From CBDUZS01 sp965371785 (GTDB lineage: Bacteria; Fermentibacterota; Fermentibacteria; Fermentibacterales; JCC-6), in assembly GCA_965371785.1 (NCBI GenBank), contig CBDUZS010000029.1, positions 1-31,035 of the forward strand: 31,035 bases of DNA, given 5' to 3'. Numbering within the stretch: position 1 is the first letter of the stretch; the number at the start of each line of letters is the position of its first letter. The position numbers were made by a program, and so were the translations under genes. Positions 5,972-15,079 of this stretch are shown here, one piece after another. The notes beneath the pieces were generated by a model. It was not told the origin of the DNA. It saw only the letters and a list, made by a program, of their open reading frames with translations, and made no database searches.

Positions 5972-8212
5972 CTATCTCATTACCACACAGGAACGCACCT
6001 TGCTGCCTTCGGGTGTAGTCAGTCTGTAGAAGTACACACCGTCAGGTACGAGCTGTCCATTATGGTCATCCGTGTTCCAGATGAGAGTATGGAGCCCTGG
6101 CACCTGATCACCTTCTGCAAGGGTGTTCACTACCCTTCCAGTCAGGTCGAATATCTGGAGTCTGGCCTCTCCCGCAGAGGGAAGAGTGTAGGAGATCTGT
6201 CCAGTCGAAACAACGGGGTTGGGCAGAATGCGACCGAGGCTCAGAACAGGTACAGTTTCTGCGGAATCTCCGGTTCCGGTACCAGATACCGGCACCAGTG
6301 CGGTGTAAGGCGCACAGTTGTGATACGTGACCGTGACGTTGACATCGTCTCCAGTGGGTATCGTACCTATGGTGAGCGATGCGATACCGGAGGAGTTCGA
6401 GTACTCGCTGTCGAGGAGAACATCGTTCTGCGCTACACCTACGAGCGCACCCTCTATTGGAGCATCCGTCGTGTTCACAGTCACAACGAAACCACCGGGT
6501 GCAATCGTCGAGGGATGGCTGACGGTCATGATGGGAAGTGGTGAAGTCTCTGTGAAGATATCGAATTCGGGGCAGCCGAAGATCATGTGCATGTTGTTGT
6601 TAGCGGTGGCTCCGCCTCCGTAGAACTCCTCGACTTTCATCTTGCCGTAGTCTACTGCAGCTCCCATGTGCCAGATTTCTTCCTCGAAGTAACCCCTGAA
6701 GGTGTACTCCGCAAGCGAGTCGGTCTGGCCCACTGGACTCGAGAGGGTCGCTCCCATGAAGCCGACGGCACCCTTGGGTGTGGCTATTGTCCCCTCGCCC
6801 ATCCAGGCTTCACCGTAGCAGTAACCGCTGTTGAATTCAGCGTTGTTGCATGCTATGGAGTTGATCCAGGGAAGCAGCCTGCCGTTGGTCATGGACTGGA
6901 CGGCGCTGATGTTGCCGCATGAAGGCGAAGACCAGCTGGTCATGCTTCCGTGACCGATGAAGCTTATGAGCGACTTGCCCTCTTCGATGGAGGCAAAGAC
7001 GTTGGCCGTCGATGGGGTCATGCCGCCCTCGTTGCAGAAGTAGTCGACCGTCATTCCGGCACCCATGAATATCAGAGCGTATTCCCATGAATGCTCGGGA
7101 TCGGAGAAATCGGTGGATCCAATGCTTATCGCATCCTGGAACCAGCTCGTTGTGGGCATGTAGGGATCGGTCTCGTAGTTCAGGATCTTCGATGCAATGT
7201 ACGGAAGGTCATCGGTGTCGGCACCTGAGAGCCTCCCGACATGGATCGATGGAACACATCCCGAACCAACTACACCGTACTGGTTATCGGATGCTCCGCC
7301 ACCGGCAATAGGTGTGGGCACGATGTTGTGATCACCGATGATGAGTATCCACTCGGGTGGGTTCGGCCAGGTGTTGTAGGCATTCTCTATCCATGTATCG
7401 ATGGCACCGGCATTGCTGCCGATGTCCGGAACGACACCGTATTCGACCTCGTAGCCCTTCTGCAGCTTCCAGTCGATCAGATCCTGGCAGAAGGCGATGC
7501 CCTCATTCGTTCCAATGACCAGGTAGCTGCCGTCGACGATATCCTGGCCGCCTGATTCAAAACCAAGTACTTCCTCATAGAAGGGAAGGTAACTGCGGGT
7601 AAGCCCGCTGTACGCGCGGACCAGCTCGTTCTCTCCGGAACCCTCGCTGACCAGTCTGACCGTAACACTGGTGGTGATGATGACCTCTCCCGTTACAGGA
7701 CTGATCCTTACCGGATTGAATCTGAGCCAGGCTATCCTGATGTCCCGGAGAATCTCAGTCGTCTCGAGATCAACGGACTGAGCAGGATAAAGCTCGGGAG
7801 TGGAATAGAGTTCAGTATCTATCTTGTACGGAAGCGAACCACAGCTTCGGAAAGGTGATGGCTGGTGGGGCGCTATGCTGTAGATACCGAGCGGAGCGGT
7901 TTCCTCGGATACGATTTCCAGTCTTATTCCCCCGATTGCGGGAATCTGAACCATCCGGCGCACTGCAGGCACGTCGGGAGCGCCAATTACCGATGTAAGA
8001 CCACCGGAGGGAACTCTCAAAACGGTTCCTGTTCCGAAACCGTCTACGAATTCTTCACTTTCTTCGAGAGCAATGAGATTGAACTCGATCAGAATGCCTT
8101 CATTGTCGGTACCAAGGTATACGGCAGTATCGACAGGCTCAGGTGCTCTGTAGACCGTGCCGGCTCCCGCAAGCGATACCAGGAGCAGGGAAATACAAAA
8201 CAAACGCAGCAT
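5972..8212 (-). CDS. Secreted gingipain-like C25 family cysteine peptidase with sorting domain
   Basis: The 746-aa product has a signal peptide (MLRLFCISLLLVSLAGA), an N-terminal pro-region (to about 220), a peptidase C25 domain (about 225-560), an Ig-like stretch and a C-terminal FlgD-like sorting domain (ILPNPVVS, FDLTGRVVNTL, PDGVYFYRL). The catalytic pair is visible: His421 in SFIGHGSMTSW and Cys455 in SIACNNAEFN. They are 34 residues apart, close to the spacing in RgpB. Gingipains are extracellular endopeptidases secreted through the type IX system; what this one cleaves cannot be read from sequence, since specificity lies in the S1 pocket. The ATG is preceded by AGGAGG. It is a single gene with its own terminator. 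In related bacteria such a protein may process other sorted proteins, but that is inference. Confidence 0.92.
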   Translation of the reverse strand: MLRLFCISLLLVSLAGAGTVYRAPEPVDTAVYLGTDNEGILIEFNLIALEESEEFVDGFGTGTVLRVPSGGLTSVIGAPDVPAVRRMVQIPAIGGIRLEIVSEETAPLGIYSIAPHQPSPFRSCGSLPYKIDTELYSTPELYPAQSVDLETTEILRDIRIAWLRFNPVRISPVTGEVIITTSVTVRLVSEGSGENELVRAYSGLTRSYLPFYEEVLGFESGGQDIVDGSYLVIGTNEGIAFCQDLIDWKLQKGYEVEYGVVPDIGSNAGAIDTWIENAYNTWPNPPEWILIIGDHNIVPTPIAGGGASDNQYGVVGSGCVPSIHVGRLSGADTDDLPYIASKILNYETDPYMPTTSWFQDAISIGSTDFSDPEHSWEYALIFMGAGMTVDYFCNEGGMTPSTANVFASIEEGKSLISFIGHGSMTSWSSPSCGNISAVQSMTNGRLLPWINSIACNNAEFNSGYCYGEAWMGEGTIATPKGAVGFMGATLSSPVGQTDSLAEYTFRGYFEEEIWHMGAAVDYGKMKVEEFYGGGATANNNMHMIFGCPEFDIFTETSPLPIMTVSHPSTIAPGGFVVTVNTTDAPIEGALVGVAQNDVLLDSEYSNSSGIASLTIGTIPTGDDVNVTVTYHNCAPYTALVPVSGTGTGDSAETVPVLSLGRILPNPVVSTGQISYTLPSAGEARLQIFDLTGRVVNTLAEGDQVPGLHTLIWNTDDHNGQLVPDGVYFYRLTTPEGSKVRSCVVMR

Positions 8213-8491
8213 TGCTTCAGCCTCCTATTCTTTTCCATCCCCCCGGATACGGGGTGTAACAGACTGCTTGTAATAACATTCTTGCCACTACTGTTGCAGT
8301 AACGCCGAATGGTGAGGCCGAGTTTCCAGAAGCTCATCCAAAGCAACATTAGTACCTGATAGTAATATTAATAACGCAGTTGCAAATGTTTCCAGAAACC
8401 CAGTGTCAAGTTTACGCAGTGCGGTTCGGTACGTCAATGATGGTGAAAGGAGAACGGAGCCGACACACATCCGGTATGCCGGCTCTCCAGA
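8213..8491. other. Intergenic region upstream of the C25 peptidase gene
   Basis: No convincing gene is present; a 60-codon frame on the minus strand lacks a ribosome-binding site and any recognisable feature. Three elements are visible: a tight hairpin CCCCG-GATA-CGGGG (8241-8254) in the peptidase leader, a small inverted repeat TACTG/CAGTA (8289-8301), and an AT-rich stretch around 8345-8375. TGTCAA at 8404-8409 reads TTGACA on the minus strand, but no good -10 lies at the right distance. Confidence 0.4.
8456..8485 (-). terminator. Possible terminator after the HD hydrolase gene
   Basis: GGAGCCG and CGGCTC form a short stem around an inner CCGGTATGCCGG inverted repeat, starting 6 bases after the HD gene stop on the minus strand. 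The following tract (TTCTCCTTTC) is only partly T-rich, so this is a weak call. Confidence 0.4.
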
Positions 8492-9052
8492 CTACGTGAT
8501 CAGAAGCCCTTTCTGAAGCATGACCATCGGGTTGAACGTAGCGAAATCGGCCTGGTGGATCAGTACGGTCTCGATCCTCTGGGGTCTGCCGTCACCTTCT
8601 TTTGCATGGCATGCTATCATGTTTACAATCTCCAGGGGCATTCCGAACTCGGAAGCCAGAATGGCACCTGAGATCGGGTGTCTGGCACATCTTCCCCAGT
8701 GCCCTTTACGATGCCCGTCTTCCATTTTCTCTATCTCGAGTAGTTTCCCTACATCGTGAAGCAGGCCTGCCGCAACAAGCCAGTCCCTGTTCACCTCATA
8801 CGGGGGGCTGCAGGCATCGAGAATGCTGTCAGCAAGAGCCAGAGCACCCTCGGTTACGGCAATCGTGTGCTGAATCAGATTGATGCCGTGGGTTTCTGTG
8901 AGAAGGGTGAAGGGAATCGATTCAAGCTCGTCCGGCTTCCACCCTCCCCGCTCTGCGGCAGCCAGCCAGATACTGACGACTTTCTGTCTGAGCACATCAT
9001 CGGAAATCTTGTCAAGCTGTTTTTCGAACAGTATTTCTATCCTGTTTTTCAT
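8492..9052 (-). CDS. HD-domain metal-dependent phosphohydrolase
   Basis: The 186-aa product carries the HD signature in order: His62 (LIQHTIAV), His99-Asp100 (LLHDVGK), His125 (ARHPISG), His149 (ACHAKEG) and Asp169 (HQAD). These are the metal ligands of HD phosphohydrolases, some of which need extra histidines for a second metal. No GYP motif or nucleotide-binding signature is seen, so the substrate is open. The ATG at 9052 lies two bases after the stop of the upstream dehydrogenase gene. A TTG at 9058 that would overlap that stop is the alternative. No strong Shine-Dalgarno is present, so translation is probably coupled to the upstream gene. Confidence 0.85.
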   Translation of the reverse strand: MKNRIEILFEKQLDKISDDVLRQKVVSIWLAAAERGGWKPDELESIPFTLLTETHGINLIQHTIAVTEGALALADSILDACSPPYEVNRDWLVAAGLLHDVGKLLEIEKMEDGHRKGHWGRCARHPISGAILASEFGMPLEIVNMIACHAKEGDGRPQRIETVLIHQADFATFNPMVMLQKGLLIT

Positions 9053-9054
9053 AC

Positions 9055-10248
9055 TCAAACGGCTTTCATCGCTTCGATGATAGCATCAGCCATCTGCCTC
9101 GTGCTTGCAGCGCCCTTATCGAGAACCTCGGGACAGCCTCTGAGCTTGAGCATGTCATAAGTTCTCACATTGCCTTCCAGGATGACGCTCTCGATTGCCT
9201 TCCTTATCCTGAGGGCTTTTTCCGTTTCACCGATATGATCGAGCATCATGCATGCGGAGAGGATCATCGCAATGGGATTGACGATGGAGACTTCGAAGCT
9301 CGCGTATTTGGGTGCAGAGCCGTGAGTAGGCTCGAAGACAGCAACCCTGTCTCCTATGTTCGCACTGCAGGCGAAACCGAGGCCGCCTACCAGACCTGCG
9401 AAGCCGTCGGATACGATATCACCGAACATGTTACCGGACACCAGTATCCCGTAATCCTCAGGGTTCTTTGTCAGCCACATCATCTGGGCATCTATGTTGG
9501 TTTCCCACAGCTCTATTGACGGGTAGTCAGCTGCCATCTTCCTTCCGACATCCCGCATCATCCCACTGGTCTCCCGAATGACATTGGGTTTCTCGCAGAT
9601 CGTGACGTTTCCGTATCCGAATTTCATTGCGTATTCAAAGGCTGCTCTCATAATCCTGTTGCAGGCATGCCTGGAGAATATCCTGGTGGAGACGGCAAGC
9701 TCGTCTCTGGGTACTCCACCGAAATTCCTGTTGAATTTTGGATGTGTCATGAGGGCATCGTATACCTGATCCGGAGGTCCGGTCCACTCGACGCCGCCGT
9801 AAAGACCCTCGGTGTTCTGGCGAAAAATCACTGCATTGACCGCTGGCTCTTCGATAACACCGCCGGGTCCCCTCCTGATGAAATTGAGGGGATTACCGTT
9901 GAAGGCTTTGCAGGGCCTGATGCAGATGTCCAGATTGAAATGCTGCCTCATTGCCACTATCGGGCTGTAGTAGATAAGCCCCTTTCCCCTCAGTGACGGA
10001 TCAAGCTCCGCGTCTGCTCCATCTTTGGGCTTCGAGGTTATGGCTCCGAAGAGTGCCAGGCAGTGCTGGTCGAGAAGATCGATCGTTCTCTGCGGAAGAG
10101 GGTTGCCCTCTGAGCGCCAGAATTCCCAACCTATATCGGCATGGACGTATTCAGCTTCGAATCCAGAGGCATCGAGCACCCTGATGGCCTCATCGAGAAC
10201 AGGTTTACCGATACCATCACCGGGCATCACCACAACGGTTCGCTTCAT
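9055..10248 (-). CDS. Isocitrate/isopropylmalate dehydrogenase family protein, probably isocitrate dehydrogenase
   Basis: This 397-aa enzyme belongs to the beta-decarboxylating dehydrogenases. It begins MKRTVVVMPGDGIGKPV and contains RQNTEGLYGG, the metal/substrate loop NMFGDIVSDGFAGLVGGLGF and HGSAPKYA. The phosphate-binding segment SPIVAMRQHFNLDICIRPCK resembles isocitrate dehydrogenases more than isopropylmalate dehydrogenases. In E. coli Icd the residues after HGTAP are Lys-Tyr and help bind NADP; the same K-Y pair here suggests NADP use, whereas NAD enzymes usually have Asp-Ile. This is inference. The ATG at 10248 follows GGAAGGATCTGGCAGT; an upstream TTG in frame is less likely. The HD gene follows closely. 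No leuC/leuD genes are nearby, which also argues against a leucine role. Confidence 0.82.
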   Translation of the reverse strand: MKRTVVVMPGDGIGKPVLDEAIRVLDASGFEAEYVHADIGWEFWRSEGNPLPQRTIDLLDQHCLALFGAITSKPKDGADAELDPSLRGKGLIYYSPIVAMRQHFNLDICIRPCKAFNGNPLNFIRRGPGGVIEEPAVNAVIFRQNTEGLYGGVEWTGPPDQVYDALMTHPKFNRNFGGVPRDELAVSTRIFSRHACNRIMRAAFEYAMKFGYGNVTICEKPNVIRETSGMMRDVGRKMAADYPSIELWETNIDAQMMWLTKNPEDYGILVSGNMFGDIVSDGFAGLVGGLGFACSANIGDRVAVFEPTHGSAPKYASFEVSIVNPIAMILSACMMLDHIGETEKALRIRKAIESVILEGNVRTYDMLKLRGCPEVLDKGAASTRQMADAIIEAMKAV

Positions 10249-10349
10249 ACTGCCAGATCCTTCCAAAGGTTCGCACAGTCATCGACAACAGCTCCCGCGC
10301 TGCCGTCATCTGCCGATAATACGGATGTCTACGAAAATGGAGTACCCCT

Positions 10350-13300
10350 CTACTCTCCGATCTCGGAAAGGATTATCTCGAGTGCCTTCTCGAGCTGACG
10401 ATCGATTCCAAGGGCTTGATCTGCCGGCAGCTCAACAACGTAGATGTCAGGTGTAACGCCGTTGTTCTCGAGATTACCACCGACCAGAGTATACCATCCC
10501 GTTGATGGAATCCTGAAGCCGGTGCCATCCATGAGATCGACGTCGACGGTTCCAATCACTGCTCCGTACGTGGGTACCCCGACAACTGGACCCAGCTCGA
10601 GAGCCTTCCATCCCGAGGGAAAAATCTCCGCATCGGAGTAGCAGGTCTCGTTGATCAGGAGTACGAGTGGTTTCTGCCAGACACCGAGCGGCTGGAAGGA
10701 AGGCGATCCCCATCTGTCATGTGAGTACGCGTAAACGTCCCTGTCCAGCATTCGAAGAATCTGATCGTGGGTGCTTCCACCCCCATTTCCCCGAACGTCT
10801 ATAATGAGACCGTCCCTGTCCAGCCCCTCTGCAAAAAGATCCCGGTTGAACGTATCCACCGCCCTGGAGTTCATCGAGCGGATATGAAGGTACCCTATCC
10901 TGTCATCTGAAATCTCGTCCACTGTCCGGCGATTACGCGCAATCCACTCATCGTAGAGAAGCTGCCAGATTGCCCAGGAGGAGACTGGCTCTATCATGAC
11001 TTCAACGAGTTCTCCACCCCTCCTGACTTCGAGAAGAACCTCATGCCCCGAGGTCTGTGCAAAGGGACGGTAGAAGTTGTACTCCGGTCCAACTCGAATT
11101 CCGTTGACGGTCAGTATCCTGTCATCATTGAAGAGGCGTGAATCGCTGAGTCCTGCAGGCGAGCGGGGAATAACGCTGTCTACCCTGATTCCGGTGCCGT
11201 GCCAGTCGTGATCGGGTACGATACCGATATCGCCCGTCCAGGCGGTCGGAATGTAGTTACCGGGGCCGTACACACCCAGATGGGAGGCAGAGAGCTCACC
11301 GAGCATCCTTCTGATCACGTCGTTGAAATCGGTGTTTACAATTGCTGCTCCCGCACGGTCACGATAGGTGGCTCTCACTTCATCCCAGTCGACCCCGTGC
11401 ATACCTGCATCGTAGAATCCGTCACGAAGCAGCCTCCAGGCCTGATCGAATTTACAGTACTGCATCTCGGATATGTTGTAGCTGTAAGAAGATGACCATC
11501 CATAGAGCATCGAGCCTCCGCCACTGGTCGATACGGAGCGGAGGGTAATCCCGTATGCAAGATAGAATACGGTGTCCCCGTGCGGGATCGAGAGCCGGGA
11601 AGGTGAATCATCAGACCATGTCAGTCTGCTCAGAGATTCACCCTTCCAGTCAACCGACCATACGTCCATATCTCCATCGGAATCGTATGCCGGGAATGCG
11701 AACGTCTTTCCGGCCGAATCAGATGCGAAGAAATCGTAGTAACCCTCGACTGTGCAGAGTGTCTCCGTTCGCCGCTGCAGGCCATTCCAGTCGATAACAA
11801 CCCCGGCAGGTTCGTCGACGAGATCCTCTCTGTGCTCTTCATCGGAATCGAAGTCAGTCTGGGAAAACCAGATCTGCTTGATGAAGTACTCTCCCTCATC
11901 CGTGCGGCTTGCGTAGACGAGCCTTCGACCGTCAGGAGTCCAGAGAGGCTGGAAGTCGTCGTTGGGATGCCTGCTCACGTTGACCGGTTCTCCCCCGCGG
12001 GAACCGACAATGTATATCTCCTCCCTGTGAGCGAGAACGGGCACGCTGTACGCCAGCCATTGAGCATCAGGCGACCAGGAGTGATGGAGGATATCCGCCG
12101 TTTCACAGAGAAGGACATCCTGTCCTCCCGTAAGACTCAGGGCATGCAGCCTTCGGTCTCCATCCAGGTACGAAATTCTGTCTCCCAGGGGAGACCAGAC
12201 CGGATGAGCCGCAACCTCGGCTTCTGCCGGAAGCACCCACTCGGAGAAACTGTGGGATTCCCAGAAACCTTCTTCTACCGTACGAACAGGCTGGGCTACA
12301 ATGAGATCGATATTCCCTCCCGACTCACGGCTGTAGACGAGCATTGAGCCGTCGGGGGACCATCTTGGAGTATCCTCGGCAGCGGTTGTCGAGGTTACCC
12401 GTTTCACGTCTTCTATTCTGTTTTCATCGATATGGCCCACGTATATCTCACCCGTTGAGACCAGCGCGATCTGGGTGCCATCACTGCTGACGTCGAATTC
12501 ACTCGTGATGCTTCCTGCAATGCCCTGGACATCCAGCGGAAAGGGCAGATCAACGGTGATATCCACTTCTAGTCGGTTCACCTGCCAGTCGTCTGTGGAC
12601 GTGACGCAGATATCCCCTCCGTGTTCGAAAGCAACTGTGCTTCCATCCTGACTGGTCCTGGGCCATGTGATGTCTCCCCTCAGAAATGTCCTCTGACAGG
12701 GTTCGCTCCCACTCTCCAGAGTCCAGAGGGCTGCGTTGCCCTCACCATCTTCCATGACGAAGAGAAGTACATCTCCGGGCTCGAGGCACATCGGCCATCC
12801 CTCATCGATTTCAGAACCGAGAACGAGTTCCCAGCTCTGACCGGACCCTCTCCACAGATCGCGGGACGCAGAACCCCTGTAGTGTCTTCTCCACCAGGGT
12901 GTGCGTCCCCGCTCGAGAAGGAACCCTTCCCGGCTTCTGCAGAGGTTGTCCGTCGTGACGGGTATGATCATTCGCGGTGTTCCACCGGTAAGGGCAACCG
13001 AGAAAACCCAGTTGTCAGCTATACTGCGGGAGGAGATGAAGTAGACGCTGTCACTGCCTGAAGACCATTCAGTGACTCCGTCGTACGAACTGTTGTACGT
13101 CAGTCTATCGGCAGGTCCTCCCGAGGATGGCATTACGTAGACGTCACCATCTCCAGTCCTGTCACTGGTAAAGGCTATCCATTCACCATTCGGGGACCAG
13201 ACGGGATGTGACTCGTAACCGGTGCCCGGAGTAAGACACCTCATTTCTCCAACGGCTCCTACGTCCATCTGCCAGAGGTCTCCCCTCCAGGAAAACACGA

Positions 13301-13391
13301 GCAAGGTTCCGTCGGGAGATGGCGCCGGGTATCTGGCATCGATAACCTGACCGATGCTCAGCGAAGCAAGAAGAAGCATGAGTCCAGTCAT
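10350..13391 (-). CDS. Tricorn protease homologue (S41 family), probably exported
   Basis: The 1013-aa product has the tricorn layout. Two beta-propellers of WD40/PD40-type repeats come first (W-S-P-[DN]-G-x-W motifs, about residues 20-600), then the C1 helical region, a PDZ domain (about 730-820, GTGIRVDSVIPRSPAGL) and the S41 catalytic domain. The catalytic residues are visible and correctly spaced: His704 (SASHLG), Ser919 (CYSDAEIF) and Glu975 (LENNGVTPD). In the Thermoplasma enzyme they are His746, Ser965 and Glu1023. Tricorn trims peptides into small fragments. Unlike the cytosolic archaeal enzyme, this one begins with a short signal-like segment (MTGLMLLLASLSIGQVI), so it probably acts in the envelope. 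Its ATG overlaps the upstream methyltransferase stop by four bases (ATGA), with GGAGA upstream. Confidence 0.93.
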   Translation of the reverse strand: MTGLMLLLASLSIGQVIDARYPAPSPDGTLLVFSWRGDLWQMDVGAVGEMRCLTPGTGYESHPVWSPNGEWIAFTSDRTGDGDVYVMPSSGGPADRLTYNSSYDGVTEWSSGSDSVYFISSRSIADNWVFSVALTGGTPRMIIPVTTDNLCRSREGFLLERGRTPWWRRHYRGSASRDLWRGSGQSWELVLGSEIDEGWPMCLEPGDVLLFVMEDGEGNAALWTLESGSEPCQRTFLRGDITWPRTSQDGSTVAFEHGGDICVTSTDDWQVNRLEVDITVDLPFPLDVQGIAGSITSEFDVSSDGTQIALVSTGEIYVGHIDENRIEDVKRVTSTTAAEDTPRWSPDGSMLVYSRESGGNIDLIVAQPVRTVEEGFWESHSFSEWVLPAEAEVAAHPVWSPLGDRISYLDGDRRLHALSLTGGQDVLLCETADILHHSWSPDAQWLAYSVPVLAHREEIYIVGSRGGEPVNVSRHPNDDFQPLWTPDGRRLVYASRTDEGEYFIKQIWFSQTDFDSDEEHREDLVDEPAGVVIDWNGLQRRTETLCTVEGYYDFFASDSAGKTFAFPAYDSDGDMDVWSVDWKGESLSRLTWSDDSPSRLSIPHGDTVFYLAYGITLRSVSTSGGGSMLYGWSSSYSYNISEMQYCKFDQAWRLLRDGFYDAGMHGVDWDEVRATYRDRAGAAIVNTDFNDVIRRMLGELSASHLGVYGPGNYIPTAWTGDIGIVPDHDWHGTGIRVDSVIPRSPAGLSDSRLFNDDRILTVNGIRVGPEYNFYRPFAQTSGHEVLLEVRRGGELVEVMIEPVSSWAIWQLLYDEWIARNRRTVDEISDDRIGYLHIRSMNSRAVDTFNRDLFAEGLDRDGLIIDVRGNGGGSTHDQILRMLDRDVYAYSHDRWGSPSFQPLGVWQKPLVLLINETCYSDAEIFPSGWKALELGPVVGVPTYGAVIGTVDVDLMDGTGFRIPSTGWYTLVGGNLENNGVTPDIYVVELPADQALGIDRQLEKALEIILSEIGE

Positions 13392-14137
13392 TGAACGTCT
13401 CCTTTCCCGGCAAGAACGAGCAGCCGCGGGGAATCTCTGCCCGTGAAGACCGAGCGGTCGTAGTCACCCCATACCTGAAGTGAACTGAATCCCGTATCCA
13501 TGATATCTCTCAGCCGATCATCCTTATCGATGAGGGCAAGAACGAGAACGACTCTCTCCGGCTCCTCATCGAAACCTGTATAGACCATATCATAAGTAAT
13601 GGTACCGTGGTCTACATCCCTCCTGACCGCCTCGACGAGGTTGAGAGTACTGCCATTCTCGAAAGTGTGCGAGTACCGTTCGACTGCCGACTCCTCTTCT
13701 CTGCAGCCGCTGGGGACTTCTATCAGAAAAGCACCTCCCGGGCGAAGTACACGAAATGCTTCCCCGAGAATCTGACGTCTCTGTTCTGCATCGACGATGC
13801 ACTGAAGACCGTTGTACGGAAAGGCGGCAAATTCGAATGAGCCAGATCTGAACGGAATCACCTGGCCCTCTGCCATTACCCTTACTGCCAAGGCTTTATC
13901 TCCATCCTTCCATCCCGAGAGCATTTCTCGGGACGGTTCGAGCGCAACCGTGAGAGAATCCCTGTGCAGGCTCCTGCTCAGTCTTCCATGGCCCGCACCT
14001 ATTTCAAGGCATGTTCCCTGATAGTCGAGTCTGAGTTGTCTGTAGAAATTAATTTCTCTGAAGTCCGGCGGGTAGATCGTGGTCTCTTCTGAAATGAAGT
14101 AACGGGCGTACTTCTCCCAGATATCTACGCCACTCAT
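13388..14137 (-). CDS. Class I SAM-dependent methyltransferase
   Basis: The 249-aa protein has the SAM-binding motif I CLEIGAGHGRL (about residues 43-53), an acidic residue at the end of the next strand (VALEPS), the FEFAAFPYNGLQ motif IV region and EAFRVLRPGGAFLIEVP as motif V/VI. This is the Methyltransf_11/25 type. The target (small molecule, lipid or other) cannot be told. The ATG is preceded by GGAAAGAGAA, and the gene overlaps the tricorn start by four bases and lies 20 bases after the M23 gene, so it belongs to the sigma factor-M23-tricorn operon. Confidence 0.85.
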   Translation of the reverse strand: MSGVDIWEKYARYFISEETTIYPPDFREINFYRQLRLDYQGTCLEIGAGHGRLSRSLHRDSLTVALEPSREMLSGWKDGDKALAVRVMAEGQVIPFRSGSFEFAAFPYNGLQCIVDAEQRRQILGEAFRVLRPGGAFLIEVPSGCREEESAVERYSHTFENGSTLNLVEAVRRDVDHGTITYDMVYTGFDEEPERVVLVLALIDKDDRLRDIMDTGFSSLQVWGDYDRSVFTGRDSPRLLVLAGKGDVQ

Positions 14138-14157
14138 TTCTCTCTTTCCGGTGCCGG

Positions 14158-15066
14158 TCAGAAAGCGGCTTCCGACGGTCCTGCTCGAATGATGTAGTCC
14201 TCGGGATCGACCTGCACTCCATCGATTAGAACCTCGTAATGCAGATGAGGTGCTATCGATCTTCCCGTGCTTCCTATCCTCGCGATCAGATCACCCCTCC
14301 GTACCTGCTGTCCAACGGAGATATCAATGGATGAGCAGTGGGCAAACCTTGTGGAGACATGCTCGGAATGACGAACTCTGAGGTTGAGCCCCCAGCCTCC
14401 CGTCCATCCTGCAAAGATCACGACACCGTCTGCAGGTGCGTAGATCGGCGTTCCGGAGAGGGCAGCGATATCGATTCCCTTGTGGTATCTGACTGCGCCG
14501 GTGAAAGGATCTATACGTGGGCCGAAATCACTGACAAAGATGCCGTCGGAAGGCCAGATCGATGGCGTAGTCCTTAGTTCTTCGTTCATTTCGACAAAGA
14601 GTAAGGCCAGAGAATCGTACACCGCAAGCTCTGCTGATGCAAGCCTTTCCGCAAGCAGGAGACGCAATTCTATATCGTCCACATAACTGAATATTCCGGA
14701 TTGATCGATGTCGATAAACGATCTGTCATCAAGCAGAAATGATGAGAAATCAAGGTTGAGATCAGATGCCGCCATGACGATCCGTTCCTCGCGTTCGGCA
14801 ACTTCCTCGAGTGTTCTGGAAATGTCACCTACCCTGAGTTCCAGCTGGATAAGTTCACCCATGAGAATCTCTGATTCGATGGTGTGGGTATCCCTCATCT
14901 GCTTTCTTCCGACGGCTCTGCCGATAAGAAAGGTTCCTCCTGTTACGATCGAGAGGAAAAGAGCAAGTGCGAGCAGGCTCAGGCCGAGACCTGCACGGGT
15001 GAATCTGACAGGACGTCTATGTTTTCCAGGATCGAGCGGTACCCAGTGAAGAGTTCCCGGTGCCAT
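14158..15066 (-). CDS. Membrane-anchored M23 (LytM-type) peptidase
   Basis: The 302-aa product has a short basic cytoplasmic tail, one membrane segment (about 27-50, LGLSLLALALFLSIVTGGTFLI), a predicted coiled coil (about 60-100) and a C-terminal LytM domain. The zinc ligands are present: His195 and Asp199 in HKGIDIA, and the HLH motif at 274-276 (HLHYEV). It is therefore a probable active zinc endopeptidase acting on peptidoglycan cross-links in the periplasm, not a degenerate EnvC/NlpD-type activator. No SD-like stretch precedes the ATG; it lies 13 bases after the sigma-factor stop and is probably translated by coupling. Confidence 0.93.
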   Translation of the reverse strand: MAPGTLHWVPLDPGKHRRPVRFTRAGLGLSLLALALFLSIVTGGTFLIGRAVGRKQMRDTHTIESEILMGELIQLELRVGDISRTLEEVAEREERIVMAASDLNLDFSSFLLDDRSFIDIDQSGIFSYVDDIELRLLLAERLASAELAVYDSLALLFVEMNEELRTTPSIWPSDGIFVSDFGPRIDPFTGAVRYHKGIDIAALSGTPIYAPADGVVIFAGWTGGWGLNLRVRHSEHVSTRFAHCSSIDISVGQQVRRGDLIARIGSTGRSIAPHLHYEVLIDGVQVDPEDYIIRAGPSEAAF

Positions 15067-15079
15067 TCAGTGAGCTTTG

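Noticed and set aside
5954..6544. Plus-strand frame of 196 codons opposite the C25 peptidase
   Set aside because: The minus-strand frame has a complete catalytic domain and sorting domain; the opposite frame has no motifs and starts inside the terminator region.
8288..8470. Short minus-strand gene upstream of the C25 peptidase
   Set aside because: The 60-codon frame has no ribosome-binding site, no recognisable motif, and overlaps the spacer with the AT-rich promoter-like region.
9055..10248. 3-isopropylmalate dehydrogenase (LeuB)
   Set aside because: The substrate-binding segment and the HGSAPKYA loop fit isocitrate dehydrogenases better, and no leucine pathway genes are near. Homoisocitrate activity cannot be excluded.
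14158..15066. Degenerate (EnvC/NlpD-like) LytM protein
   Set aside because: All zinc ligands (His195, Asp199, His276) and the H-x-H motif are intact, so an active peptidase is more likely.
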